From IMG/VR virus record IMGVR_UViG_3300012358_000008, positions 1 through 25,349 of that record: DNA of 25,349 bases; one strand, given 5' to 3'. Shown here piece by piece: positions 15,647 to 21,627 of this stretch. Below the pieces are notes generated by a model that was not told where the DNA came from, did no database searches, and saw nothing but the letters and a program-made list of their open reading frames with translations. Each line of letters opens with the position of its first letter. The stretch's first letter is position 1. A program made the position numbers and the translations under genes. This DNA is from a virus.

Positions 15647-16029
15647 TTGATTGTCGTTCCCTTGGGTTCGGTTCCAGCTTCAATGGCCTCAGCTTCAGAC
15701 TGCACGTCGATCACGTTCGGTTGAGACGATTGAGTATCGCCTCCAGCATCGCTTGCTGGCAGCGAGGACTCCAGTGTGGGGCGATCATGAAGAAGGGTGT
15801 AGATGAGGCCTAGCTTCACAGCATCGCGGAGAGTTTTCGGAGTCTCGACCTCTGGCAGCTTCTCCTCGATGTCCTTGATCTCGACCTCGGCTTCCAGCTT
15901 CTCGCCGATGGGCATGTCCTTCCAGCCACGAGAAGGATGGCCCTCGACCTTGTCGAAAACCTTCAGCGCTTCTACCACTACTTCTGCGACCGCGATGTGT
16001 CTGTGCTTCCCCTGGAATGTTGATCCCAT
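15643..16029 (-). CDS. Hypothetical protein upstream of the ParB-methyltransferase
   Basis: 128 aa from the ATG at 16029, which shares bases with the stop of the Acb2-like gene (TGATG). A GTG at 16068 is in frame but lies inside that gene. The N-terminal part contains 'GSTFQGKHRHIAVAEVVVEAL' (in two pieces: GSTFQGKHRH, IAVAEVVVEAL) and 'DMPIGEKLEAEVEIKDIEEKL' as an acidic helix. The C-terminal third is low complexity (Ser, Ala, Glu) and probably disordered. Function unknown. Confidence 0.65.
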   Translation of the reverse strand: MGSTFQGKHRHIAVAEVVVEALKVFDKVEGHPSRGWKDMPIGEKLEAEVEIKDIEEKLPEVETPKTLRDAVKLGLIYTLLHDRPTLESSLPASDAGGDTQSSQPNVIDVQSEAEAIEAGTEPKGTTIK

Positions 16030-16256
16030 CAGATGAGTGCCTTCAGGTTGATTGCTGCGTTTGCCCACATGCGCGCCTCACGCAGGCAGCGGAGTGCTGT
16101 CGTTCTGTCGGCGCAGTCTGGTGCGTTCTCGATGATAGTGAGCGCGGCCTCTTCGAGCTTCGCTCCCACGATCACGTACTTATCGTAGTCCTCCGGTCCT
16201 GACTTGTTGTAGGTGAATGACTTGATGATTCTCTGCTCACGGTCGTTCAGTTCCAT
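16029..16256 (-). CDS. Acb2/Tad1-like helical-hairpin protein (predicted anti-CBASS/anti-Thoeris sponge)
   Basis: 75 aa from the ATG at 16256, chosen because AGGAGG lies 5 nt upstream; longer in-frame starts fall inside the co-chaperonin gene. The pattern 'DREQRIIKSFTY' (5-16), a Tyr-containing spacer, a helix 'KYVIVGAKLEEAALTIIE' and the C-terminal signature 'DRTTALRCLREARMWANAAI' (about 51-70) match what I recall of the short phage Acb2/Tad1 hairpin proteins, whose end reads roughly (D/S)R--AL--LE-A-MWANA-I. Characterised members bind cyclic nucleotides made by CBASS and some bind gcADPR of Thoeris, blocking defence. Assignment is from memory of the family pattern, without a database search. 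It lies between a co-chaperonin and a methyltransferase, in a host-takeover neighbourhood. Confidence 0.6.
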   Translation of the reverse strand: MELNDREQRIIKSFTYNKSGPEDYDKYVIVGAKLEEAALTIIENAPDCADRTTALRCLREARMWANAAINLKALI

Positions 16257-16258
16257 CA

Positions 16259-16723
16259 CTACCTCCTCGAAGCGGCCTCCTTTGGCCTGTGATCCAGCAT
16301 CTCCGTGCTCTTCAGGTCTCGACGCCACGGCGCCTCTTCCAGCGCTTTGGCAATCAGAGTGAGCGCGAACTCGACTGTTGCAGGGAAGAATGTACGATGG
16401 CCGCGCTTGCGTACACCTTCGAAGAAGAGTCCAGGTACCTCAGTCTCGTCGATCACTTGCCCTTCGATCTTCGCCACGACGAACTCTTCGTGGAATAAGA
16501 TCAAGGTTCCTTCTTCCTCGAACTTGAGTGCTGTGCCAGTATAGCCCGAGAACATGACGTAATCTCCAGGCTTTACCAGCTTGCAATCAGGGCCGACGTA
16601 CTTTACGATGCCTTGATCACATCGCTCTTTGGCTACTTCTGGGATGTAGAGCAATCCGCTCGGCGTCTTATCGGGATCGAAGAGCGGGATGACTGCGAGT
16701 TTCGTGCCAATCATTTGAAGCAT
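16259..16723 (-). CDS. GroES-like co-chaperonin with C-terminal extension
   Basis: A 154-aa protein. Residues 1-90 follow the Cpn10 fold in order: 'IGTKLAVIPLFDPDKTPSG' (5-23, first strand and start of the mobile loop), 'LLYIPEVAKE' (24-33, hydrophobic GroEL-binding tip, IVL in E. coli), 'QGIVKYVGP' (37-45), 'VKPGDYVMFSGYTGTALKF' (50-68) and 'GTLILFHEEFVVAKIEG' (72-88). Phage versions (T4 gp31 is the classic) work with host GroEL, usually to fold the capsid protein. The additional 65 residues (90-154) are not part of Cpn10: a polar linker, a helix ('TVEFALTLIAKALEEAPW') and a charged tail. The ATG at 16723 has GGAG 11 nt upstream; the next gene starts 2 nt after the stop, with its ribosome site in this gene's end. 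Confidence 0.8.
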   Translation of the reverse strand: MLQMIGTKLAVIPLFDPDKTPSGLLYIPEVAKERCDQGIVKYVGPDCKLVKPGDYVMFSGYTGTALKFEEEGTLILFHEEFVVAKIEGQVIDETEVPGLFFEGVRKRGHRTFFPATVEFALTLIAKALEEAPWRRDLKSTEMLDHRPKEAASRR

Positions 16724-16729
16724 GGGATT

Positions 16730-16930
16730 TCACACTCCGATCCAGGGGTAATGCTTTTCTTTAGTTCCTAGCCACGGAAAATGTTTGTCAAGAACGAACC
16801 TCACGAACTCGTGATTAAGCAGAGATGTACGGTGGTAGATGCGATGCGGCTGAGGCATGATCCACCTTCGGCCATCGTATTCTAAGATGCAGAAGTAACT
16901 TGCGTCGTCCGGACATTTGATGACTGTCAT
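16730..16930 (-). CDS. Small hypothetical protein after the palindromic junction
   Basis: A 66-aa protein rich in Tyr, Trp, His and Phe ('MTVIKCPDDASYFCILEYDG', then 'HFPWLGTKEKHYPWIGV'), with a beta-hairpin-like start. The ATG at 16930 follows the palindrome TTTAGCTGCTAAA with only GACGAG between. Its stop is 6 nt before the co-chaperonin start. No family recognised. Confidence 0.6.
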   Translation of the reverse strand: MTVIKCPDDASYFCILEYDGRRWIMPQPHRIYHRTSLLNHEFVRFVLDKHFPWLGTKEKHYPWIGV

Positions 16931-16936
16931 CTCGTC

Positions 16937-16949
16937 TTTAGCAGCTAAA
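16937..16949 (-). repeat. 13-bp palindrome at a gene junction (copy 1)
   Basis: TTTAGCTGCTAAA read on the - strand, a perfect inverted repeat around one base. It contains the TAG stop of the HNH gene and is followed by GACGAG-ATG of the 66-aa gene. It recurs at 24305-24317 in the same setting. Candidate operator or RNA-processing/translation element. Confidence 0.5.
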
Positions 16950-17469
16950 AACGTTTGCGGCGCTTCCGTTTCCGCGCTAGCCAGGAGTTACACTTGGAGA
17001 TCAGTCGCTTTCTAAACGATTCTAGGACACGAAAATCAGGCTTGTGTTTCCAGCGGAAAATCGAAATGCCGTCAGCATCGTACTCGACACGTTCAATGCA
17101 AGCTCGGATATACGCACGAGCTTCTTCGATGATGGGCTGGTAGATGGTGTGTATCTTGATGTGACACTTATCATGGCATAGTGGCACGACATCTTCTTTG
17201 AGGAACCGAATATACCTTGCGGCATACCATTCCTCCATGATGCAAGCGAAAAAATACTCATGCCCCTTGTGGTGACGTGTAACGTTTCCATCACCTCCGC
17301 ACTTAGCACATTTGAGCGGAGTTGCACGTATTTGTGCAGGCTCATACTTTCCCCGAATCCGTGACGGATCAGGATACATTTTGCGCCAGCGCACCATCCT
17401 CCGACGCCACAACTCAACAGTGGGTATGGGTGCAATCTGGTCTATAACCTTGACTTCCATTGCACCCAT
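16945..17469 (-). CDS. HNH-type endonuclease-like protein
   Basis: 174 aa from the ATG at 17469, the first ATG after the upstream stop; ATG 17460 is an alternative and the longer frame runs into the neighbour. A zinc knuckle 'LKCAKCGGDGN' and 'VTRHHKGHEYFF' are followed, about 30 residues on, by 'DVVPLCHDKCHIKIH', giving the CxxC / HH / CxxCH-xxxH arrangement of HNH (McrA-like) nucleases. The C-terminus is very basic (ARKRKRRKRF). It may be a free-standing homing nuclease or a DNA-processing enzyme of the recombination module. The stop codon falls in a palindrome. Confidence 0.65.
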   Translation of the reverse strand: MGAMEVKVIDQIAPIPTVELWRRRMVRWRKMYPDPSRIRGKYEPAQIRATPLKCAKCGGDGNVTRHHKGHEYFFACIMEEWYAARYIRFLKEDVVPLCHDKCHIKIHTIYQPIIEEARAYIRACIERVEYDADGISIFRWKHKPDFRVLESFRKRLISKCNSWLARKRKRRKRF

Positions 17470-17477
17470 CCCGTTCT

Positions 17478-17990
17478 TCAGACTGCCGCTTCGACTGCTG
17501 CGACAGGCCTCCACGTTCCCCACGTCTGCTGCTGAGTCTCGTTGCCCTCGGCGTCCTTCAGAGGCTGGCCCACTTCGTCACGAGCGAGGTCGATGTCGAG
17601 ATCAACCATGACGTGCTTGCCCTCGTATTCGGCCCAGGCCTCACCGAGTTCACCACTCTCGGGATCGTAGGTCCAGTCCTTGTCGTGAGCCCACTGGTCG
17701 AACTCCTTCTCGTTCCTCTCGTTGACTTTCAGACCGTACACGGCCATCTGAAAGCGCTTCGCCATCTGCTGCGCACCTTCCGAGTGCAAGTAGATGGTGA
17801 ACACGGTCCTCTTCCCATCCATCATCCCGCCAACTGCGGTCATCGGGAAGCGAATGCCATACGACTGATGGCCCTTCCGAGCAGTTCTCTCGAACGGCTT
17901 GGGCTTCCCGATCTTCAACTCGTAGTCGTCTTTGGGGAAGATGGGGATTGCAGCAACAACTGATGTCGGATCATGCGTATAGCGTCCCAT
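17478..17990 (-). CDS. Probable single-stranded DNA-binding protein (OB-like), partner of Sak4
   Basis: A 170-aa protein with a strong ribosome site (AGGAGG, 7 nt spacing). Its layout fits phage SSB/DUF669-like proteins: 'IFPKDDYELKIGKPKPF' (17-33), a strand with 'GIRFPMTAVGG', an insertion of helices with 'RFQMAVYGLKV', then 'YEGKHVMVDLDIDLARDE' and a final 'QTWGTWRPV' strand, like the G-x-V-x-V-x-(I/L) and Asn/Trp-Pro ends seen in that group. It lies directly downstream of the Sak4-like ATPase, and Sak4-type annealases often have an SSB next door. Direct motif evidence is modest, so the role rests partly on neighbourhood. Confidence 0.5.
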   Translation of the reverse strand: MGRYTHDPTSVVAAIPIFPKDDYELKIGKPKPFERTARKGHQSYGIRFPMTAVGGMMDGKRTVFTIYLHSEGAQQMAKRFQMAVYGLKVNERNEKEFDQWAHDKDWTYDPESGELGEAWAEYEGKHVMVDLDIDLARDEVGQPLKDAEGNETQQQTWGTWRPVAAVEAAV

Positions 17991-18002
17991 ACTTCGAACC
18001 TC

Positions 18003-18947
18003 CTATGCTGCGACGTGAGACTTCTTGATGCGTTCCACGATGGAGAGAAAGTTAGGATAAGTCTCCAGCGCTGAGAACACACCGGGATACCGCGACTTCG
18101 CCTTGATACCCTTCGAGTCTGCTGTCTGCGCACGGTGAACCGGACCCTGACCTGTCTGCAAAGCTTCCATGCGCCAAACCAGATCGAAGTAGTTGGTGAT
18201 GTCATCTGGGAACGTCTTACCAGTGAACCCAGGACGGATCTTGTCAAGTTCCTCCCCGATCTTCTTTCCACTCATATCCTTCATAGGCTTGTATGTATGA
18301 CGTTCGTGAGCCGTGAGGATAAAGTGTTTCTTTTCTTTCTTGCAAAGCGTCATCGTTTCCGCGATGAACAATTCAATCAGGTCCATCTCGGCACCGTAAT
18401 CCTGAATCGCAGGAACGAACGCTCCGAAGTTCTTTTCCTTCCTCGCCTTCTCCAGAGTCTTGGATCGGTCGAAGTCTTGATTCAGCTCCAGCCCTTTGTT
18501 CATTGCGAAAGATCGAAGCTGCGTTGCGTCGTCCACTGCGATGGTGTCAAAGCGATCTGGAAACTTGTCCATTGCCCAGTCAATGGCCCGCATCACCTGG
18601 TCAAGCGCAGTGGCTGTGAGGAACATACCAGTCGTTGGGTCACGCTCCTCGTGAATCGTGGCGACGATTGGCATACCGTCTTGATAGAACTTCTTCTTGA
18701 CGACCTGCGACTGAATCGTTGCCAGCCCATCACCAATGTTGATGATGAGCGTTCGCGGTCCTGCCGTGGCTACGAACCATGTCTTACCTGTTGCCGAGCC
18801 ACCGTAGAGCAACAGAGTCACGCTTTCATGTGGCTTCATTTCGTCCAAGGTTTGGAAGACTACAGGTGCAGCTGGGTCCTTGAGAGGATCATAACCAGCG
18901 GCATCCTGCGCCTTCTTCAGATCACCTGGACCCATCACTGTCGTCAT
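18003..18947 (-). CDS. Sak4-like RecA/Rad51-type recombination ATPase (AAA_24)
   Basis: A 314-aa protein. Walker A is GGSATGKT (49-56); Walker B is the strand 'DTIAVDDATQL' (134-144, Asp139/140). A further strand 'KKHFILTAHERH' near residue 215 fits the sensor region. After it come a Gly/Lys loop ('KIGEELDKIRPGFTG') and 'NYFDLVWRME', the usual end of the core in this family. Sak4 proteins act in phage single-strand annealing and recombination together with an SSB and often an exonuclease; here the PD-(D/E)XK nuclease and SSB candidates flank it. Start ATG 18947 has GGAGG 6 nt upstream and overlaps the previous gene by 26 nt. Confidence 0.8.
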   Translation of the reverse strand: MTTVMGPGDLKKAQDAAGYDPLKDPAAPVVFQTLDEMKPHESVTLLLYGGSATGKTWFVATAGPRTLIINIGDGLATIQSQVVKKKFYQDGMPIVATIHEERDPTTGMFLTATALDQVMRAIDWAMDKFPDRFDTIAVDDATQLRSFAMNKGLELNQDFDRSKTLEKARKEKNFGAFVPAIQDYGAEMDLIELFIAETMTLCKKEKKHFILTAHERHTYKPMKDMSGKKIGEELDKIRPGFTGKTFPDDITNYFDLVWRMEALQTGQGPVHRAQTADSKGIKAKSRYPGVFSALETYPNFLSIVERIKKSHVAA

Positions 18948-19104
18948 CTGGGACCTCCACGCTGCCGAGTCTGTTTAGATCGTTTGATACTCTTTCAGCA
19001 TCATTGCTTGAACCGTATACGCCGACAACGATATGGTAGTTGCCTACCTTCGGCCACGGTGTCCAGAACCATTGGTGTAGTGGTGGCTTCAAGTGATGAC
19101 TCAT
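18922..19104 (-). CDS. Small hypothetical protein
   Basis: A 60-aa protein with a Trp/His/Pro-rich start ('HHLKPPLHQWFWTPWP'), a beta strand 'NYHIVVGVYG' and an acidic, Ser/Asp-rich end. The ATG overlaps the preceding stop (ATGA at 19104-19101), and the last 26 nt overlap the Sak4-like gene, whose ribosome site lies inside it. Function unknown. Confidence 0.6.
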   Translation of the reverse strand: MSHHLKPPLHQWFWTPWPKVGNYHIVVGVYGSSNDAERVSNDLNRLGSVEVPDDDSDGSR

Positions 19105-19415
19105 ATTTTCACCAGCCCTCCTCCTGCTGCCTTGACTCGTGGTGGATCAAATGCCTCACTGATACTCCAGAACACTACATCCTTCTTGCGAAAATGAATC
19201 TCCTCGTTCTTGAGGATGTAGGCTGGATCGGTGTCCCGTGGATTCGACTTCACCTCCGTTTCGCTGATGGAGTTAATTCGGATCTCGATGGCGTTTTCGT
19301 TGTCATCGAAATCGCGCTCGTTCATCTGTGCACGAAGTTCATCAGGTGACTTCGCTGATTGAATCGTAATGGAGCCTGTTGCGAAGGCTACCATGATGAC
19401 ACTGCGAGGCTTCAT
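19101..19415 (-). CDS. Hypothetical protein between nuclease and Sak4 genes
   Basis: 104 aa from the ATG at 19415, supported by AGAGGAG 6 nt upstream and by its overlap with the preceding stop (TGATG). Mixed alpha/beta, with strands 'SVIMVAFATGSITIQ' and 'AIEIRINSISETEV' and a 'DVVFWSISEAF' segment. No recognised domain. It stands in the recombination module with tight junctions on both sides. Confidence 0.65.
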   Translation of the reverse strand: MKPRSVIMVAFATGSITIQSAKSPDELRAQMNERDFDDNENAIEIRINSISETEVKSNPRDTDPAYILKNEEIHFRKKDVVFWSISEAFDPPRVKAAGGGLVKI

Positions 19416-19627
19416 CAAAGACTCCTCTCTAGTACGGTTACCCAAAGCTTATGCCTTTCACTCCAGTATACGACACCCCAGATGCCGTCGCTGGTGAGGA
19501 CTTCCCATCCACCATCCTCGAATCGTTCACCAACTTCTTCGATCTTGAACGTGGTACTTTGCGGCGAATACTCTTCCTCTTCTCCTCGGAAGTAGTCTTC
19601 GCCCGGCACTGGTTTATGTTCAGCCAT
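19415..19627 (-). CDS. Small acidic hypothetical protein
   Basis: 70 aa from the ATG at 19627, which overlaps the end of the nuclease gene by 8 nt; the longer open frame is arginine-rich read-through of that gene. Contains an acidic stretch (FRGEEEEY) and a predicted beta sheet 'WEVLTSDGIWGVVYW' and 'LWVTVLERSL', similar to small SH3-like or Tudor-like folds, though no family is clear. Confidence 0.55.
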   Translation of the reverse strand: MAEHKPVPGEDYFRGEEEEYSPQSTTFKIEEVGERFEDGGWEVLTSDGIWGVVYWSERHKLWVTVLERSL

Positions 19628-20624
19628 CAGTGTCAGCATCCCTTTCCAGAAAGTTCCAAGGCGAGACAACCATTTCCGCCTCCAACTTCGCAGCCTGGGC
19701 GTTCTCCGTCGCGCCCTTACAAACACTGTGATACGCGCAGTAGCGACAGTTCTTCTCTTCCTGCGGCCAGACATCGCGTTCACGAGAGAGTTGGAGGATT
19801 AGATTGAAGTGCATTCGCTCTTCGACCCACTTCTCGATCTGCCACGAGCTTCGCGTAGCCATGTACGGAAAAATCTCTGGCCCACGCTGCGGCTCTTTCT
19901 TCGTACCCTTCGCGTTATACATCACCTGCACTAGCTGACCCTGGACTGGCTCACCACAGAGTTCCTGCTCCATGAATGAGTAGCCAGTGAATTGATCGTT
20001 TGGATCGAGCGTCCGCTTGAAATACTCGTTCTGTTCTTGCGAGGACGTTTTGAAGTCGCGTCCCCAGACTTTTCCGTTCCATCTAACGATTTCGTCAGCT
20101 TTGCCGCCGACATGCTCACCGTCAGGGAGTGGCACGACGATGTTCTGTTCTGTTGCGATGACTTCGATCCTACCCTGCTGCTTTTCCCTTTGCCAATGCT
20201 TGAACGCTGTACCACATGTCAGAGCCAGTCGCGTCTTCGTCATGAAGTCCCACTTGTCTCCGACAATAGGATCTTTCATCTTCCTATCAGTCCAGAGTTT
20301 CAGCGCTGCTCCCATTGCTGTCTGGAAACAGGTCATCTGGAAGTCCTCGGTCTTTTGCTGATCGTCCGTTCCCTTCATGAACTCCTTCTCAAGAATCTCT
20401 CTGAACTTGTGATAAGCAGAGCCGAAGCCGAGATACTGAGGAACGACCGGCGGAGCAAATCCGAGGACGACACGATAGAAGTACTTGCGGAGACATTCCT
20501 TCGCGAGGATGATAGAGGAGTGATCCAAGACGGTAGGCTCATACCGCTTGAAGCGCTTCATGAAGGTCTGCTTCGGGACAGGCCTGATGTGTGTCAGCTC
20601 AACGGCCTCTTGTAACGGGCTCAC
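19620..20624 (-). CDS. PD-(D/E)XK nuclease with iron-sulphur cysteines (RecB/Cas4-like)
   Basis: A 334-aa protein. N-terminal 'IILAKECLRKYFY' gives Cys44 in the usual place for the first cluster ligand, 'GSAYHKF' has the His of the RecB-family motif (His71), 'GGKADEIV' (173-180) and 'GRDFKTS' (188-194) supply Asp177, Asp190 and Lys192 of the D-(D/E)xK core, and 'QFTGY' (211-215) is the QxxxY motif. Near the end CRYCAYHSVC (293-302) supplies Cys293, 296 and 302, so a four-Cys Fe-S clamp is likely. Such nucleases process DNA ends for recombination and sit well next to Sak4 and SSB. The GTG start at 20624 has GGAG 7 nt upstream; it overlaps the previous gene's end. Confidence 0.8.
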   Translation of the reverse strand: MSPLQEAVELTHIRPVPKQTFMKRFKRYEPTVLDHSSIILAKECLRKYFYRVVLGFAPPVVPQYLGFGSAYHKFREILEKEFMKGTDDQQKTEDFQMTCFQTAMGAALKLWTDRKMKDPIVGDKWDFMTKTRLALTCGTAFKHWQREKQQGRIEVIATEQNIVVPLPDGEHVGGKADEIVRWNGKVWGRDFKTSSQEQNEYFKRTLDPNDQFTGYSFMEQELCGEPVQGQLVQVMYNAKGTKKEPQRGPEIFPYMATRSSWQIEKWVEERMHFNLILQLSRERDVWPQEEKNCRYCAYHSVCKGATENAQAAKLEAEMVVSPWNFLERDADTDG

Positions 20625-20877
20625 CTAATGACTCCGTCCCAGTTAGGATTCTTTGGCTTGGCGAGGATTTCTTGGAGGAGCTTGCTGGCTCCATTGCGCG
20701 ATCTGGGTTCTCGCCGGTGATGAGAAGCTGTCCCATCGCTATCAGCTCGCGCTTTGCCTGGCGGTACTCGAACGTGGTGGCATGATCCAACCGACCTGCC
20801 GCAAGGGCACATTCTCTGACGCGGACCGCTTTCTCGAAACGATCCACGAGCTTCTTGAATGTCGATATAGGAATCAT
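20599..20877 (-). CDS. Hypothetical protein, possible -1 frameshift near its end
   Basis: A 92-aa protein as read. The first about 60 residues look like a genuine helical protein ('FKKLVDRFEKAVRVRECALA', 'FEYRQAKRELIAMGQLLI'), but the last 30 are Ser/Pro/Thr-rich and unlike the rest. In the -1 frame the same DNA ends 'ASKLLQEILAKPKNPNWDG' and stops at 20621 exactly as GTGA with the nuclease start, the junction type used throughout this operon. Either the sequence has an indel, the gene uses frameshifting at about 20690-20720, or the match is chance. No function recognised. Confidence 0.5.
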   Translation of the reverse strand: MIPISTFKKLVDRFEKAVRVRECALAAGRLDHATTFEYRQAKRELIAMGQLLITGENPDRAMEPASSSKKSSPSQRILTGTESLGEPVTRGR

Positions 20878-20880
20878 GCT

Positions 20881-21162
20881 TCACCTGGCCAACCTCACCT
20901 TGTTGTGCTTCGCCTCGTGAACACAGAGGTTACGCCAACGTTGTGCTCCGAGAAGCTTGGGCGGCGGAGTGTAGCCGCAGGTAGGGCACTCGATTGTCAA
21001 GCCCCAGTACTTACCACACCTCTTTTCCTTGAAGTAGCCTGCCCACCCCACTGGCAAGAGCGGCCCGAGGTACACCCGCGCTGGAAGCGTAGTGCTCGAT
21101 GATGGTCTCGACCTTCCCGAAGAGGTACGCGATGTGATTCGAGTTTTCCTCGCGGCCATCAT
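20881..21162 (-). CDS. Small zinc-binding-like protein, N-terminus nested in the previous gene
   Basis: A 93-aa protein. The ATG at 21162 has an excellent ribosome site (AAAGGAG, 7 nt), but it and the first 51 residues lie inside the 117-aa gene in another frame and are basic and Ser/Arg-rich. The unique part (from about residue 38) holds 'YFKEKRCGKYWG' and 'IECPTCGYTPPPKLLG' with CxxC, then 'NLCVHEAKHNKV', compatible with one zinc site. GTG codon 38 (21051) is an alternative start just before the neighbour's end. The stop is 3 nt before the next ATG. Confidence 0.5.
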   Translation of the reverse strand: MMAARKTRITSRTSSGRSRPSSSTTLPARVYLGPLLPVGWAGYFKEKRCGKYWGLTIECPTCGYTPPPKLLGAQRWRNLCVHEAKHNKVRLAR

Positions 21163-21364
21163 CTTTGTGCTCCTTTACACGGGTTGACTTGTTTGCAGCC
21201 TTAACCTTGGCTGCGCTTTTCTTAACTCCTCGTGATCTCTTTCCCATTCGTCGCTTCATTTCAGCCGACCGTTCTTCTGGCGTCATCTTTTTCCAATACT
21301 CTGTGGCTGACATGAGTACACTCGTTGGAGCTGTTGTTGGGTCTAAGCTGGAATCCCATCCCAT
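21011..21364 (-). CDS. Basic hypothetical protein
   Basis: A 117-aa protein. The ATG at 21364 follows the previous stop by 1 nt and has GGGGGA about 8-9 nt upstream. After a short N-terminus comes 'ATEYWKKMTPEERSAEMKRR' (a helix pair of a type often seen in small phage proteins), a Lys/Arg-rich middle (about 38-75) and a helical end 'HIAYLFGKVETIIEHYA'. The basic middle suggests nucleic-acid binding. Family not recognised. Confidence 0.6.
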   Translation of the reverse strand: MGWDSSLDPTTAPTSVLMSATEYWKKMTPEERSAEMKRRMGKRSRGVKKSAAKVKAANKSTRVKEHKDDGREENSNHIAYLFGKVETIIEHYASSAGVPRAALASGVGRLLQGKEVW

Positions 21365-21365
21365 C

Positions 21366-21590
21366 TCAGACTTCCCCCGTGGGGCCTTCTTGCATCATCT
21401 TCCTCATTGCCTCTGCGCCCATTATTGCTAGTTCTTCTGGTGTCATCTCGTGAGCATCACGAAACTTCTGGAGTAAGAGATCCAACAGCCAGCTCAGCGA
21501 TGGCCTATTGTTGGAGTTACCGTATGTGTCATAGAACCAGGTGACGTTGTCCTCTGATAGGTCAACGTGCTTTCTTACAAGAGAAGGCAT
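21366..21590 (-). CDS. Ribbon-helix-helix-like DNA-binding protein (candidate regulator)
   Basis: 74 aa from the ATG at 21590; a GTG at 21611 is in frame but lies within the promoter spacer. 'MPSLVRKHVDLSEDNVTWF' gives a beta strand with basic residues followed by a helix, then a turn (YGNSNNRP) and 'SLSWLLDLLLQKFRDAH', which together fit an RHH unit. The C-terminal helix 'TPEELAIMGAEAMRKMM' is extra. RHH proteins are dimeric repressors that often control their own promoter, and a strong promoter sits right in front of this gene. The identification is by secondary-structure pattern and I rate it as moderate. Confidence 0.5.
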   Translation of the reverse strand: MPSLVRKHVDLSEDNVTWFYDTYGNSNNRPSLSWLLDLLLQKFRDAHEMTPEELAIMGAEAMRKMMQEGPTGEV

Positions 21591-21595
21591 TGCTA

Positions 21596-21624
21596 AAGAT
21601 AACCCAGTCACGTCGGTTTGTCAA
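21596..21624 (-). promoter_or_regulatory. Strong sigma-70-like promoter with leaderless start
   Basis: On the - strand TTGACA (21624-21619), 17 bp, TATCTT (21601-21596), then TAGCA and the ATG at 21590. The usual start site would be at or next to the A of that ATG. The -35 is perfect, and it lies in one of the few real intergenic gaps (21591-21627), which supports function. The -10 end and discriminator contain TTTAGC, a half-site of the junction palindromes. Confidence 0.6.
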
Positions 21625-21627
21625 GCC

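Noticed and set aside
16786-16791. TTGACA on the - strand as a further promoter
   Set aside because: No acceptable -10 box at 16-18 bp and it lies inside the 66-aa gene.
18135-19349. 404-codon open frame on the + strand
   Set aside because: It is antisense to the Sak4-like gene and two neighbours, which have motifs, ribosome sites and stop/start overlaps. The + frame gives Cys/His/Leu-rich sequence typical of an antisense shadow.
20621-20884. Separate 87-aa gene in the -1 frame
   Set aside because: Its N-terminal half is Arg/Ser/Gly-rich shadow sequence; only the end looks natural, so it is discussed as a possible frameshift product instead.
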